From an uncultured Bizionia sp. (GTDB taxonomy: Bacteria > Bacteroidota > Bacteroidia > Flavobacteriales > Flavobacteriaceae): a stretch of DNA of 64,000 bases. A model generated the notes under the pieces. The model was not told where the DNA came from, searched no databases, and saw only the letters and a program-made list of their open reading frames with translations. Position numbers and translations under genes: made by a program. Every line of letters begins with the position of its first letter. Within the stretch, counting starts at the first letter, position 1. The stretch is from assembly GCA_947496215.1 (NCBI GenBank), contig CANMCF010000003.1, positions 124,001 to 188,000 of the forward strand. Direction: 5' to 3'. Of this stretch, positions 47,401-55,544 are shown in pieces.

Positions 47401-50400
47401 GATCTTCTTTTACTTGATCTCCAAATAACTCGACAATAGATTTGTTTTTTGGATATATGGATTCTGAAGCATTAAAATCTACCAGTATTCTTTGTTCTTC
47501 TTCTTTGGACAATATTGCCATGTCATCAACTTTTTGATCAGGATTGGCAATAACCTCTTCTATTATATTCTGATAGTAATTGATATGGGCATTAACGGTC
47601 TCTTCTTTAAAAAGTGCTTTCTTATATTTGAATTCTACTTTTAAACTCTCCTTCAAATCGATGATTTCCAGCACATATTCATCTACTACATCTTGCCTAA
47701 AAGAGTCTAACAATGTTATGTCATCACTTGAGTCTTGCTTCAATATCTTATCAAAGATGTTTTGATATATGTATACTATTGGAAAAAGTGATTCTCCTTT
47801 CCCTTTTGTTGCTTCCAATGACGTCAACAATTTAGGATAAGGATATTTTGCATAATCTATATTGGATAAAAACTCTGCTTTTACTTTATTTACCAAATTC
47901 GAAAACGCATCATCTCCGGAAACTACGGTCTTAGCCAACATCATGTTTATGTAATAACCTATGCTGTTATCATATTTTTCATTAGGTCTCCCAGCTGTAG
48001 GCAGCTTAACGATTAACTCTTCTGCATTTGTTATCTTGTAAAGCAATACTTTAAACATTGAAAGCATAAATACTGAAAGATTAACTTTCATGGACTTCGC
48101 TGCATGTTTTAATTGCACTAAAGCCTCTCCGTTAATCTCCATGCTACATGCGCCTTCTTTATCTAATGGATTTAAACTTCCTTTGTCAATGACATCATAT
48201 GGCAATTCCACCTTTTCAATGGAGTTACCAAATTTCTTACTCCAAAAAGCAAAGTCTTCTATACTTGCCAAGCTTTTCAAATATCTGTTTTCTTGATCTA
48301 TGAACTCAAAGTAGGGTCTCTCTTCCTCTAATTTTACAGGAATCGCCCCAGACTCCAATTGCTTTAATAGTCCTTTAAAACCTGTTATGAAAGGAGCAAC
48401 AGAAGATCCATCAAATACAATATGATGCACTACGAAGAGGATGTATGTTCTTTGTGCCTCTTTATCTTGTCTTATATGTAATCGCGTAACTGTCTTTGAC
48501 AACTCAAAAGGAATCGCTTGCAATGTTTCAAACTCTTGCCCTATCTCTTTTGTCAAAATTTCATCATCCTCTTGCAAGTATCCAGATACCGGTTGTATTT
48601 CCTGAATCAATTCTCCATTTCCATTATCGACTTTAAATGCTACTCTCAATACCGGTTCTTTCTCTAAAAGCAATTCGGCTGCTTTATAAATTATGGTCGT
48701 ATCTACCAGCCTATTTACACTAAAAGCCAAAGGAACATTGTATTCCGTTGATTCAGGGTTTGCGTTTTGAATGAACCAAAGTCCCTTTTGTCCTTCGGAC
48801 AATGGGTAGCTTCCAGGTAAGTTTTCTTCAACAACAACCTCATCGTCTCCCTTTGTGTTCAATGCTTTGTCAACTATGGTTTCGAAAGCATCGTACATTG
48901 ATTTGAAATCATCGACTCCTAGAATCTGCCCCATTTTGACATTTACTTTGAAATGTTCATTGATGCGATTTACGAATTCAATCACCTTTATGGAATCAAA
49001 ATCATAGTCTATGGGTGACAGTGTCTCATCAAAGTCTTCTTTTGCTATTTGAAATATTTCATTTGAGATTGCCTCGATTGTTTCCCTTGTCGTTTCGTGT
49101 TTTGTTTGGGCCTTATCGGCTTCGACTACAACTTCTTTCCCTTCTTCTTTTACTTCAGCTTTTTTACCTTTTATAGGATCTTCATCTATTTTCACATTTG
49201 GGTATTCTTCTAAAATAAGATGCGCATTTACACCTCCTACAGCATAACTATTCAAACCAGCACGTCTCGGATGCGTTCCATTTTGCCAATGGCACGATTC
49301 TTTTGTCAATATCAAGGAGTGATTTGGGTCCAATTCTGAATTTATGTTTTCCAATCCAGCTATTCCAGGAATCGTCTTATGCTCAAAGGCCTTCAATACC
49401 TTTATCAAAGAAGCCATTCCTGAAGCTAGTTCTGAATGCCCGACTATTGGTTTGGAAGTCCCTACGTGCCACTTCTTGCTGGGGTCCTTGGAAAACTTCT
49501 TGTAAACGGCATCTATCGCTCCCAATTCGATTGCATCTGCCATACGATTAGCTATGCCATGTGCTTCTATGTAATCTATGGTATCTATTGATACTCTTGA
49601 TTTTTGTATGCTTGCTTCAATTGCTGTTTTTATTCCTCGTGCATTTGGAGCTTCTATTGAAAACCCTTTACCTCCATGATGTACAGCGCTTCCTTTAACT
49701 AACCCCAATATCTTATTCTTGTCTTTTTCAGCTTGCTGCAATGGTTTGATTATAATCACTCCTGCTCCTTCGCTACGGACAAAACCCTCAGCATCTTCAG
49801 AAAAACTTCGGGTATCTCCCTTCTTACTGAACAAACCTCCAAAATCCGAGGCTACTGCCCTGGACATTTCTTCTGGAGACACCAAATTCACACCTCCGAC
49901 AATGGCTTGCTTGCACTCTCCATTCACAATGCTTTGTATTGCCTTATGTATGGCAACATAGCTACTGGTGCAATAGGCATTTACAATTTCGCTTGGTCCT
50001 TTTAGATTTAAATAATAGGAGATCTTATTAGGAATCAAATATGCCAAAGTGTGTTGGCCTCCCTTTATTTCGTTCTTACTTCCATAAATTTCTTGAGCTG
50101 CTATGAATACACCTGTTGCATTTGAAGACAAATCCTTTCTATCTATTCCATAATTCTCCATTGTCTTGGACAATTCTTCAAAGATCAACTGCTCTTGAAT
50201 TGACATTTGTGAAGCTTCCTTCGGGCTGATGTTCAATATTGGCCATCCTAACCCGTTATCTTTTATATCTAAATGACCAAATGTCAAATCTGTTGATGTC
50301 TCTGTCATACCATCCAATTGCAATGCAACATTGGATGTTGTGTTGCTCCAAAGCTCCTCTTCAGTATCAATGGTGCTGAAACGTCCACTCATTCCTACAA

Positions 50401-53400
50401 TGGCGACTGCTTCACTTGTTATGTCAGATTGCTTTGCCCTTGCTTGGGAAAAACGTTTTTTACGCTTGTTTGAGGTTACCGAAGTTGTTGGCTCCAACAC
50501 AACACCAGTCTTTGTTTCCTCTTTGGAAATGATGGTTCCTTGACCTTTACGAATTATGATTTCCGTATGTTCTTCCATCAGAAAAGTCACCAATTCATTT
50601 ATTGTTGGATTGTTCACAAATGCAATTGGCAATATTTCCAATCCTTCATAGTGATCATTCAATGTTTTGGAAAAGATTGTTACCATCGCAGATTCTACGC
50701 CATAATCACTAAAGTTGGTATCCTTGTCCAAACGGGACTCATCCAACTTTAAAATGGATGCTATGAGTCCTGTCACTTCATTTTCGACCTTGGCCTTCAA
50801 TGTTTCCCTATCTATTTCTACCGCATTCTCATGCTCTTCGACTATCTCTTTTCGTTCTACATTCAGCTTTCGCTCTATCTTATTGACCGTTCCATAGGCT
50901 ACGACTCCCTGTGTTACATTGTTATCCAAAAATGCCTCAAAAGCAAGAACCCCCTCTACGGTAGGCAATGGTTGCATTCCCCATTTGTCTTCCAAATATC
51001 GCTTGGTGGCTTCGTCTATTTTCATACCTCCACTTTCCCACAATGGCCAGTCTATGCTCAAGGTATGTCCTTTTCTTTTCCCTTGATCTTTGAGTTCATT
51101 GCGATATTGGGCATAATTGTCCATCCAAGAATTCGCACTCGAATAATCTGCTTGACCTACGTTACCCAAAACACCAGATAGACTTGCACAGTACATTACA
51201 AAATCCAAATCGAGGGTCTTGGTTGCTTGATCCAAGTTTTTTGCTCCATTGATTTTTGGAAGTAGTACCTTAGCGGCTTCTTCTTTTGTTTTTTGTATCA
51301 AAAAGTTGTCACTGATTATTCCTGCCCCGTGGATAATACCATCGATGGTCCCGTATGTGTCAACTACCTTGTCAACCAATCCTTTCACCGCTACCTCGCT
51401 ATTGACATCACAGCTATGATAGGTTGCATTGATAGTTTGCAAAGCTTCTTCACTCAATTTGCATTTTTCACTTCTTCCCGTCAGGATCAACTTGGCGTCT
51501 TTCTTCTTTGAAATATGTCTTGCAAAAATATAGCCCAATCCTCCTGCTCCTCCAGTAATGAGATAAACACCTCCTTCTTTGATGTTAGCATTGCCATTTA
51601 TTTCCGGCACCATTGTCGGCATTGTTTTCTTTACTTCTCTTTCCCCTCCATTGTAACGTACTTCTATCGAGTAGTCTTCCTTTTCATTTCCAATGACATC
51701 TACCAAAGCATCTATCTCGGCAATGGATAATTCTTCAATTCCGACAGTCTTACCCGTTATTTTTGGGCTTTCCAGATGTGCTGTTTTCAAAAGGCCGCTG
51801 ACAAATCCGTAATCCACATAATTTTCGTTTGCGTACAATACTATTATGTGTGTGTGTGCTTTTGTCTTTAATTTAGATTTTACAATATGTTGAACCTCAT
51901 TGTAATATTCTATTTCTGTATTTTCATTTATTGCAACGACATCCAATTCCAAAATGTCTTTTAGCTTTTCTGCCAAAGCCACATTGCCTCCTGCCAACAA
52001 TAAAGTTACATTGGTATAATTTGTCTCTAATTTGACTTTTGGATTTTCTTGTCTCCAGAAGCTTTGATAGGTATGAAGTCCAACTGCTTTTGATGCTCCT
52101 ACATTTTCTATCTTCTTGGAACTTTTGATCTTTTGGACGGTGAAATCTTCCAACCTCAACACGACTTCTCCTGTGTCCGACAATAACTCTATTTCACAAG
52201 TCGCTGTGTTTTCTTCTTCATTTTCATTCTGTTTGAGTATATAACACCAACTTACCGTGTCGATGTCTCCATAGACATAGACTCCCTTTATGCTGGATGG
52301 CAAGTTCAACGTTCCTGCATCCAAAGCCAAACTTAAACTAGCTTGTATTGCACTATCCAAAACTCCCAATTGTGTGCTATAAGAGTTCTCTTTTGGAATA
52401 GACAGATTGACCAAAGCACTGGTTACTCCAGAATGAAGAGATTCTATTCCAATAAAACCACTACCATAATTTAACCCCAAAGCCTTAAACAATGAATGAC
52501 ATGCTGCTTTATCCTTATAGTTTGGCAACTGTTCTTTAATTGAAGAAACATCTACGATCGTTGGTTTATTTAAAGTCTCAGTTCCCAACTTTCCTTTTCC
52601 ATGAACAACTTCTTCGCTTCCTTTTGTAGTTGAAAGACTATAGATTTCATAGTTTATCTCCTCTGCATCCTCAAATAAACTAATATGTATTTGCTTGGGT
52701 TTTCCATTTACACTTATAGGGTTTGACCAAGAAACATCCTTTAATTGTGTAATATTTTGATGTAAGCTTCTTTTCCCTGCTTCCCTCGCCAATTCAATGT
52801 AGGCCATCTCAGGAAGCACCTTCTTGTCTTCTGCTATGTGGTTTCTTAAGAAACTCTCTTTTCCGGTAAAGGTACTTTCGTATTTCTGCTCGGAAAAATC
52901 GGATTCGTTACGATGCAACAATGGATGTAATTTTTCGATGCCTCCATTGTTATCATCCAGCTCTGGAATCCAATAGCTTTCCTTTGCAAAAGGGTAACCA
53001 GGCAAGCTTATCTTATTTGGACGATTTTCATTGTCGTAAATCAAACTCCAATCTATTGCCACTCCTTTTACCCACAATTGCATCAAGGATTCAATTTCCT
53101 TGTCTCTTATGGCAACTTCAATATATGCTTTACCGGCATTTCCCTTCAATATGAAGTCACTTTTTTCATTCTGGACATTACCTATCAAACAATTAGTCGT
53201 TTCTCCTCTTTGAAAATCAGCCAATGCTTCTTTCAATTCGCTTATGGTATTCACCATGGTTACGAATCGCTCTTCCATAGATTCCCTCCCTATTTGCAAA
53301 GTATAGGCTAGATCATATAAATTGGTATTTTCATTGCTTTCAAGAAAACCGTACAAATTGTCGACCTGCTCTTTCAATCGATCTTTGTTCTTTGCAGAAA

Positions 53401-55504
53401 GGAGCACCATTGCTGGTTCATTCCCAATGTATTTCTTTGTTTTCTGATTGTATTCTTCAACTACTACATGGGCATTGGCTCCTCCAGCTCCGAAATTGTT
53501 TACCATTGCCAATCTAGATCCTGTTGTTTTCCACTCCTTCAAATCTTCATTGATTTCCAAAGAAGTTCTTTTCAATCCCAGATTTGGGTTTAGAATTTGC
53601 GTCTTGATTCCAGGAACCAGAGTCTTATGCTTTAATTGCAACAATACCTTTGTTAATTGTGAAATTCCTGATGCTGACTCCAAATGTCCAATTTGAGCCT
53701 TTACCGACCCTATTGCCACTTTCTTTTTACCACTGGAAAACAAGTGTGAAAGTGCTGTGATCTCTATGGGATCTCCCATCGCGGAACCATTTGCGGCAGC
53801 TTCAACATAACCTATGGCATCAGCATCTATTCCTGATCGCTCCAAAGATTCTTTTATTAGAGCTGTTTGTGCTTTTAGATTCGGTACCGTAAAGCCATTT
53901 CCTGCTCCATTATGGTTTAGACTTCCTCCTTTGATGACACCATAAATACGGTCTCCATCCTGTTCAGCCTTCGACAGGGGTTTCAACAATACTGCTCCTA
54001 CTCCTTCTCCTGGCAAATAACCATCTCCTTCTGCAAAACTCCTACTGGTAGTTGAACTTCCCAAAAGCCCAAACTCGTGTAGATGTTCCCATTTCAAAGC
54101 ATCTAGGCTTAGGTTGACTCCTCCTGCTATTGCTGATGTACACATTCCATTTTGAATGCTTTGACAGGCCTCTATCACTGCTGTCAGTGAGGATGAACAT
54201 GCTGTGTTTACATGCATGCTTGGGCCAGTCAATCCTAAATGATAGGATACCCTATTGGCAATGGTCCATCCTGTATTGAATGACAGCTTGTCCGTTGTAG
54301 TCTTATTTTTTGCTGCTGAAGGATATGAGTTGAACATCGACCCAACGAATACTCCAATGTTTTTATCTTTTGTAGTTGATAGACAAAGACCTGCATCTTC
54401 AAAAGTCTTCCAACTCTCTTCTAAAAACAAGCGTACTTGTGGATCTATGAACTCTGCTTCTGCGGGTGCAATTTTAAAGTGCAATGGATCAAATTTATCG
54501 ACGTCCTCAATAAATCCTCCCCATTTTCCTGTTAACAACTCTTCTGGATATCTTTCATTTTTATCCCATCTATCTTTGGGCATTGCAGAAATGGAATCTT
54601 TTCCTGTTTTTAAATTATCCCAAAATTCTGCTATTGTATTTGCTCCTGGATAGCGACCACTAATTCCTACAATTGCTATGGGATCATCCATAGGCATTTG
54701 ATATTCATCGTTTGATCTATCTTTAGCCTCATCTGTAGAAACTGGAATATCTCCCCAAATGTCTTCTACCAACTGTGCATCTTCAAAAATCGTCGTGGTT
54801 TCTATGTTTAGATGTTCTTTTTCTACATTGTTTTCAATAGGCCTTGTCTTTTCCGTATCGTACTCCTTGGTAATGGTTTGTTCTTTTTGGGTTTGAGCAA
54901 ATGCCTCCTTGTCGTTTTCTAGCAAATACGCACTTAGATCCTCAATATTTTGGTATTCGAACAATAGAGTCGGGTATAGTTCGTGCCCAACCTTGTCTTC
55001 CAATGTGCTAACCAATTGCATCGTCATTTTGGAATCCATTCCCAAATCGAAAAAACCTGCAGTCACATCTATTGAACCTGCTGGTTTGTCCAACGCCTCA
55101 CCAGCCAATTTTTGCAAGTAACCATGAATGGTTTCTTGTCCCACTTCCATTGTGTCTGAATTGACAGTGGTCGTGATGGGATCTTCCTTTTTTCCTAGGT
55201 CTTGTGAAGGTTCCATCGCAATGCTGGAAAATGCCTGTTTGTCATTTTCCAATAGGTAGATTCCCAAGTCTTCTATGTTTTGGTATTCGAACAATAGGGT
55301 TGGATACAATTCGTGCCCTACCTTATCTTCCAAGGCACTTACCAATTGCATTGTCATCTTGGAGTCCATTCCCAAGTCGAAAAAACCCGCAGTCACGTCT
55401 ATTGAGTCTGCCGATTTCCCCAATGCCTTACCTGCCAATCCCTGCAAGTAAACATGAATGATTTCTTTTATTGTTCTGGCTATATTTATACCATTTGAAC
55501 TCAT
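35462..55504 (-). CDS. Hybrid trans-AT PKS / four-module NRPS with thioesterase
   Basis: A 6680-residue megasynthase. Approximate domain order: ACP 10-90, ACP 120-205, KS0 272-683 (Cys436 present, the first catalytic His replaced by Ala570), DH 860-1125, KR 1160-1510, ACP near 1600, KS 1697-2100 (divergent YCTSS, EAHGIAN), ACP near 2167, then C-A-PCP modules starting near 2230, 3270, 4330 and 5370, and a thioesterase 6420-6680 (AHSYGG serine near 6505, late SSGTH histidine). All C domains keep HHxxxDG. A-domain codes read by eye: DAFWLGGTFK (Val), DAEHIGKVSK (uncertain, basic-like), DLFNNALTYK and DLYNNALTYK (Ala). There are no epimerase or methyltransferase domains and no AT domains. It lies 40 bases after the 2748-residue PKS and begins with ACPs that complete that protein's last module. 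It should extend a polyketide, add a tetrapeptide and release it. Confidence 0.95.
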   Translation of the reverse strand: MSSNGINIARTIKEIIHVYLQGLAGKALGKSADSIDVTAGFFDLGMDSKMTMQLVSALEDKVGHELYPTLLFEYQNIEDLGIYLLENDKQAFSSIAMEPSQDLGKKEDPITTTVNSDTMEVGQETIHGYLQKLAGEALDKPAGSIDVTAGFFDLGMDSKMTMQLVSTLEDKVGHELYPTLLFEYQNIEDLSAYLLENDKEAFAQTQKEQTITKEYDTEKTRPIENNVEKEHLNIETTTIFEDAQLVEDIWGDIPVSTDEAKDRSNDEYQMPMDDPIAIVGISGRYPGANTIAEFWDNLKTGKDSISAMPKDRWDKNERYPEELLTGKWGGFIEDVDKFDPLHFKIAPAEAEFIDPQVRLFLEESWKTFEDAGLCLSTTKDKNIGVFVGSMFNSYPSAAKNKTTTDKLSFNTGWTIANRVSYHLGLTGPSMHVNTACSSSLTAVIEACQSIQNGMCTSAIAGGVNLSLDALKWEHLHEFGLLGSSTTSRSFAEGDGYLPGEGVGAVLLKPLSKAEQDGDRIYGVIKGGSLNHNGAGNGFTVPNLKAQTALIKESLERSGIDADAIGYVEAAANGSAMGDPIEITALSHLFSSGKKKVAIGSVKAQIGHLESASGISQLTKVLLQLKHKTLVPGIKTQILNPNLGLKRTSLEINEDLKEWKTTGSRLAMVNNFGAGGANAHVVVEEYNQKTKKYIGNEPAMVLLSAKNKDRLKEQVDNLYGFLESNENTNLYDLAYTLQIGRESMEERFVTMVNTISELKEALADFQRGETTNCLIGNVQNEKSDFILKGNAGKAYIEVAIRDKEIESLMQLWVKGVAIDWSLIYDNENRPNKISLPGYPFAKESYWIPELDDNNGGIEKLHPLLHRNESDFSEQKYESTFTGKESFLRNHIAEDKKVLPEMAYIELAREAGKRSLHQNITQLKDVSWSNPISVNGKPKQIHISLFEDAEEINYEIYSLSTTKGSEEVVHGKGKLGTETLNKPTIVDVSSIKEQLPNYKDKAACHSLFKALGLNYGSGFIGIESLHSGVTSALVNLSIPKENSYSTQLGVLDSAIQASLSLALDAGTLNLPSSIKGVYVYGDIDTVSWCYILKQNENEEENTATCEIELLSDTGEVVLRLEDFTVQKIKSSKKIENVGASKAVGLHTYQSFWRQENPKVKLETNYTNVTLLLAGGNVALAEKLKDILELDVVAINENTEIEYYNEVQHIVKSKLKTKAHTHIIVLYANENYVDYGFVSGLLKTAHLESPKITGKTVGIEELSIAEIDALVDVIGNEKEDYSIEVRYNGGEREVKKTMPTMVPEINGNANIKEGGVYLITGGAGGLGYIFARHISKKKDAKLILTGRSEKCKLSEEALQTINATYHSCDVNSEVAVKGLVDKVVDTYGTIDGIIHGAGIISDNFLIQKTKEEAAKVLLPKINGAKNLDQATKTLDLDFVMYCASLSGVLGNVGQADYSSANSWMDNYAQYRNELKDQGKRKGHTLSIDWPLWESGGMKIDEATKRYLEDKWGMQPLPTVEGVLAFEAFLDNNVTQGVVAYGTVNKIERKLNVERKEIVEEHENAVEIDRETLKAKVENEVTGLIASILKLDESRLDKDTNFSDYGVESAMVTIFSKTLNDHYEGLEILPIAFVNNPTINELVTFLMEEHTEIIIRKGQGTIISKEETKTGVVLEPTTSVTSNKRKKRFSQARAKQSDITSEAVAIVGMSGRFSTIDTEEELWSNTTSNVALQLDGMTETSTDLTFGHLDIKDNGLGWPILNISPKEASQMSIQEQLIFEELSKTMENYGIDRKDLSSNATGVFIAAQEIYGSKNEIKGGQHTLAYLIPNKISYYLNLKGPSEIVNAYCTSSYVAIHKAIQSIVNGECKQAIVGGVNLVSPEEMSRAVASDFGGLFSKKGDTRSFSEDAEGFVRSEGAGVIIIKPLQQAEKDKNKILGLVKGSAVHHGGKGFSIEAPNARGIKTAIEASIQKSRVSIDTIDYIEAHGIANRMADAIELGAIDAVYKKFSKDPSKKWHVGTSKPIVGHSELASGMASLIKVLKAFEHKTIPGIAGLENINSELDPNHSLILTKESCHWQNGTHPRRAGLNSYAVGGVNAHLILEEYPNVKIDEDPIKGKKAEVKEEGKEVVVEADKAQTKHETTRETIEAISNEIFQIAKEDFDETLSPIDYDFDSIKVIEFVNRINEHFKVNVKMGQILGVDDFKSMYDAFETIVDKALNTKGDDEVVVEENLPGSYPLSEGQKGLWFIQNANPESTEYNVPLAFSVNRLVDTTIIYKAAELLLEKEPVLRVAFKVDNGNGELIQEIQPVSGYLQEDDEILTKEIGQEFETLQAIPFELSKTVTRLHIRQDKEAQRTYILFVVHHIVFDGSSVAPFITGFKGLLKQLESGAIPVKLEEERPYFEFIDQENRYLKSLASIEDFAFWSKKFGNSIEKVELPYDVIDKGSLNPLDKEGACSMEINGEALVQLKHAAKSMKVNLSVFMLSMFKVLLYKITNAEELIVKLPTAGRPNEKYDNSIGYYINMMLAKTVVSGDDAFSNLVNKVKAEFLSNIDYAKYPYPKLLTSLEATKGKGESLFPIVYIYQNIFDKILKQDSSDDITLLDSFRQDVVDEYVLEIIDLKESLKVEFKYKKALFKEETVNAHINYYQNIIEEVIANPDQKVDDMAILSKEEEQRILVDFNASESIYPKNKSIVELFGDQVKEDPKAIAVVFGEETITYETLEERSNQLATYLQQQGVGQETLVGICMDRSIEMMVAILGVLKAGGAYVPIDSEYPKDRISYMLEDSIVNGNAKNDVRIILVQEHLKMSILDKIDESITAITLLKQWDENKDITYAKGNLESKTTPNSLAYVIYTSGSTGNPKGVMVEHKSVVRLVKNPDYYRFDKDVTILATGAFSFDATIFEFFGPLLNGGKLILTSQDVLLNNQSLLDTIKKNKVDVMWFTSSWLNQIVDSNIEVFKTLKTVLVGGERLSPKHIGELRTVYPKLEIINGYGPTENTTFSTTNNIKEVNGDIAIGKPISDDKAYIVNKNNGLQPIGVPGELCLTGEGLSRGYLNRKDLTDEKFIENPFGKGKLYRTGDLARWNRNGQIEYLGRIDNQVKLRGFRIELGEIETMLNSQNSISNSTVIIKEHVGSKQLVAYCVLADGNESLDVLELKEELAKGLPDYMVPPFIVEIDALPLTSNGKVDRRALLNLNVELRGIREYVAPSTKTEKQLTAIWEEVLEVNHISVNDSFFELGGHSLLVTKLLSRIQKEFNVNLLLSSVFESSTLVQLAKTVDNNQGNQLPEIKVVNNREKQPLSFAQQRLWFLNELGEGNRYHIPYLLLIKGELDTDILEKSLAYLINRHEILRTTFRKDEKDEAYQYIAEESFFELTKENYGDLPFLERKKQTIDRYMAFFNEPFDLSTGPLLRGILIEQKDNEYIFGLCMHHIVSDGWSIEIIIRELNEIYASYENNAPVKLPQLPVQYLDYTMWQHTLFNNSDFAKGLSYWKTHLDGYVDLALPLDYNRPKGLSGKGKRISLELDASIKTELTKFSVRSGGTLFTTLLTSVYVLLHKYSNQEDICVGIPVANRPLGAIENVIGFFVNTLVNRIKLTKEDSILEIFAKVQKELIQSQENQNIPFEKIVEAIQPKREKNKAPIFQVMVNYAKIEEQLSLGETSISVERLEFDKVKFDLNFDFMDTMEGGVILSLDYSTDIFKPSTANRFLDGLQNILTTLLYQPNEQLKSFNILTEKERNLLLKGFNDKKIAYPKSSCIHDLFELQANRTPKAIALVFGENEISYEELEERSRQLAIYLQDKGIKSDTLVGICMSRSIEMVIAMLGVLRSGGAYIPIDSDYPEDRMSFMINDGIVKGNNKEAVRLILTQEHLEELLDPMVREADVKIESISSNWENNVKIITTEGVLSPVKSLNDLAYVIYTSGSTGKPKGVLIEHRSFLDLIQYQKEFFEVDDKDQFLQFSNFSFDASVEQIYLPLVSGSTLHIMPKTDLLDMEKFKRVLVGKGITHLHAVPSFLKEIPFVPNTKLKRIISGGDVFDYRVLETWGDQGIRIIDKYGPTESTVSAVQRDLELPLVEKHIGKPLANTCCYVLDEQGNIQPLGVPGELCIGGDGLARGYLNRPELTDEKFIDNPFGEGKIYKTGDLTRWLPEGNIEFLGRIDHQVKVNGFRIELEEIEAVINTNETIHNSVVIAKEHLGSTQLVAYCVLNEKEGVFSVSALKEYLAQRLPEYMIPAFILVVDAIPLTPNRKVNRKELLSRPLIVNSQEQYVAPKTETEKQLAVIWQDLLDVEKISIYDNFFELGGHSLLITKLLSRINKQFQVSLELSKVFDTPVLEYLSREIEDSDKQILPPIEIVKDRGQLPLSYAQQRLWFLAQLGQGDRYHVPYVLRINGLLDVEALESSLNHLIDRHEILRTTFQVDDNGIACQYIVDQLDLSVIKVDYSAMDKNLLETRVQEYSKSFIAKPFNLSKGPLLRAVIIRLEENECVFGLCMHHIISDGWSMNVMINELNAIYSSYVNNREIQLEGLSVQYADYSLWQRSLFEKELFKDGLSHWEHHLKGYVDLELPTDYQRPKMATGEGKRIIHEFSETARKELNQFGIASGGTLFTSLLTSAYVLLYKYSGQNDICVGVPTANRSHGDIEGVVGFFVNTLVNRIQFSEEDSILDVFGKVQAELVRSQQYQHIPFDKVVDVVKPERVTSRTPIFQVMVNYGRQEEVLHLENTTATPIESLEYDSSKFDLTFSFLDSKEGQLSLAIEYNTDIYSIQTVERLLQGIITTTEKIIRQPQLPLEEFSLVTEEEKEQQLIGFNATDDAYDKDQLIHELFEEQVKQTPEDIAVICGTKEISYQELDIQSNQFAHYLKGNHSIEPGVLVGVKLERDEKLLITLLAILKLGAAYVPLDVDYPAERIEYIEKDSNCIMLVDDETYSSYIKKEKDCAITTVLSRSSSTDIAYVIYTSGTTGKPKGVMITHQNACALIHWAKREYNPGSFEIVYGTTSHCFDLSVFEMFYALSIGKKIRILKNALEIGDYATIDKNILINTVPSSIRTVLDEGLDLSNLAVINLAGEPFPVDVAKRLQESKAEVRNLYGPSEDTTYSTCYKLDKNKLYASIPIGSPILNTKAYVLDNKCQLLPVGVSGKLYLSGDGVAKGYLNKAELTKERFVPNPFKEGGYMYDTGDIVKWLPDGKLDYLGRADDQVKIRGYRIELGEIEITLNSHPNVKEGVVVAKEHLGSKQLVAYCVLEAEAVFDIQELKRHLSNSLPDYMVPGFIMPIELIPLTPNRKIDRKQLMSMDLEVTSIHEYVAPRTQLEKQLVTIWEEILGLDRVGVRDNFFELGGNSLLITKLLSRINKQFQVSLELSKIFDTPVLEYLAKEIGTSSRQVLTSIEVVKDRGQLPLSYAQQRLWFLAQLGQGDRYHIPCVLRISGLLDVEALENSLNYLINRHETLRTTFHLDDKGMAYQHITDQLDISMDKVDYSKEEKALLETRIQEYSKSFIAKPFDLSEGPLLRAVIIRLSENEHVFGLCMHHIISDGWSINIMVNELNEIYSACINKQNVELEPLLVQYGDYTIWQRKLFEGKQFNEGLSHWEQHLEGYVDLELPTDFTRPKTATGQGRQIVLELDEEVRSKLKKFSIASGGTLFTSLLTSVYILLHKYSGQDDICIGLPVANRSQNEVEGLIGFFVNTLVNRLQFDGEDTLLKVFNNVQRELIRSQEHQDIPFNKIVEALQPERQTGKTPIFQVMVNYVQMDANFNLGKTTITPMELLESDTAKFDLSFSFFESSNSPVRLALGYNTDIYSTATAKKLLDGLMRIISILPQEPEIALKTFDILAGNERKQLLSTFNATDDAYDETSLIHVLFEEQAKKTPNAIAMVCGERTMSYEELDLQSNRLAHYISENYAIDEKTLIGARLERDEKLIITLLAILKTGAAYVPLDVNYPEERIAYIEKDSNCELVIDEVIYSRYLKQKDKYAITSLKSNCQATDNAYVIYTSGTTGKPKGVTITHKNACALVHWCTKEYDANQFDIVYAATSHCFDLSIYEMFYTLSIGKTIRVLNNALDIGEHIGKDEKILINTVPSSIRTIMDEGMDFSNVTLINLAGEPFPVDIAKRLQKSNAEVRNLYGPSEDTTYSTCYKLDDDEEYASVPIGRPILNTKAYILDKNNQLVPMGVVGQLYLSGDGVAKGYLNKPELTEERFVVNPFEAGIMMYDTGDLAKWLPDGNIEYLGRKDNQVKIRGYRIELGEIENTLNEIQNIRETVVIAKEHLGSKHLIAYCVVEDEDKLDIQEIKNQMANGLPDYMIPNFIIPLDRIPLTPNKKIDRKHLLSKDLEIAGSSEYVAASTEIEGQLVEIWKEVLSLEQVGIHDNFFELGGHSLLTIQLIQKIKENIENHNVQLVELINNPTIYQQALLIDESEGKVEAKHLVVFNESKTQGSNKVGTFIIPGMPGIVDGYYELAEAFVEEGNTVHGIQMLGLQEGEKPLTTIEEMASHNIEIIKKLSSRKIRLVAHSYGGVVLFEMMRQLSGESIEVVEVILLDSHLPGHSLKILEKTQGFVLAVMSMMKIEVTKKEILDFAEKVVKKLKKTRADSIYDFLMDKGAKMNRAFFLRVFEIYNNSINVSYQLQDNFDVDAVLITARQTKGSKQRTQDWTPYFNTIQVIESSGTHFELVKKPFVSKWKRELANLKYK

Positions 55505-55544
55505 GATAGTCTATGTTTTTAATTGTTCTTGTTTGCGTTATTTA

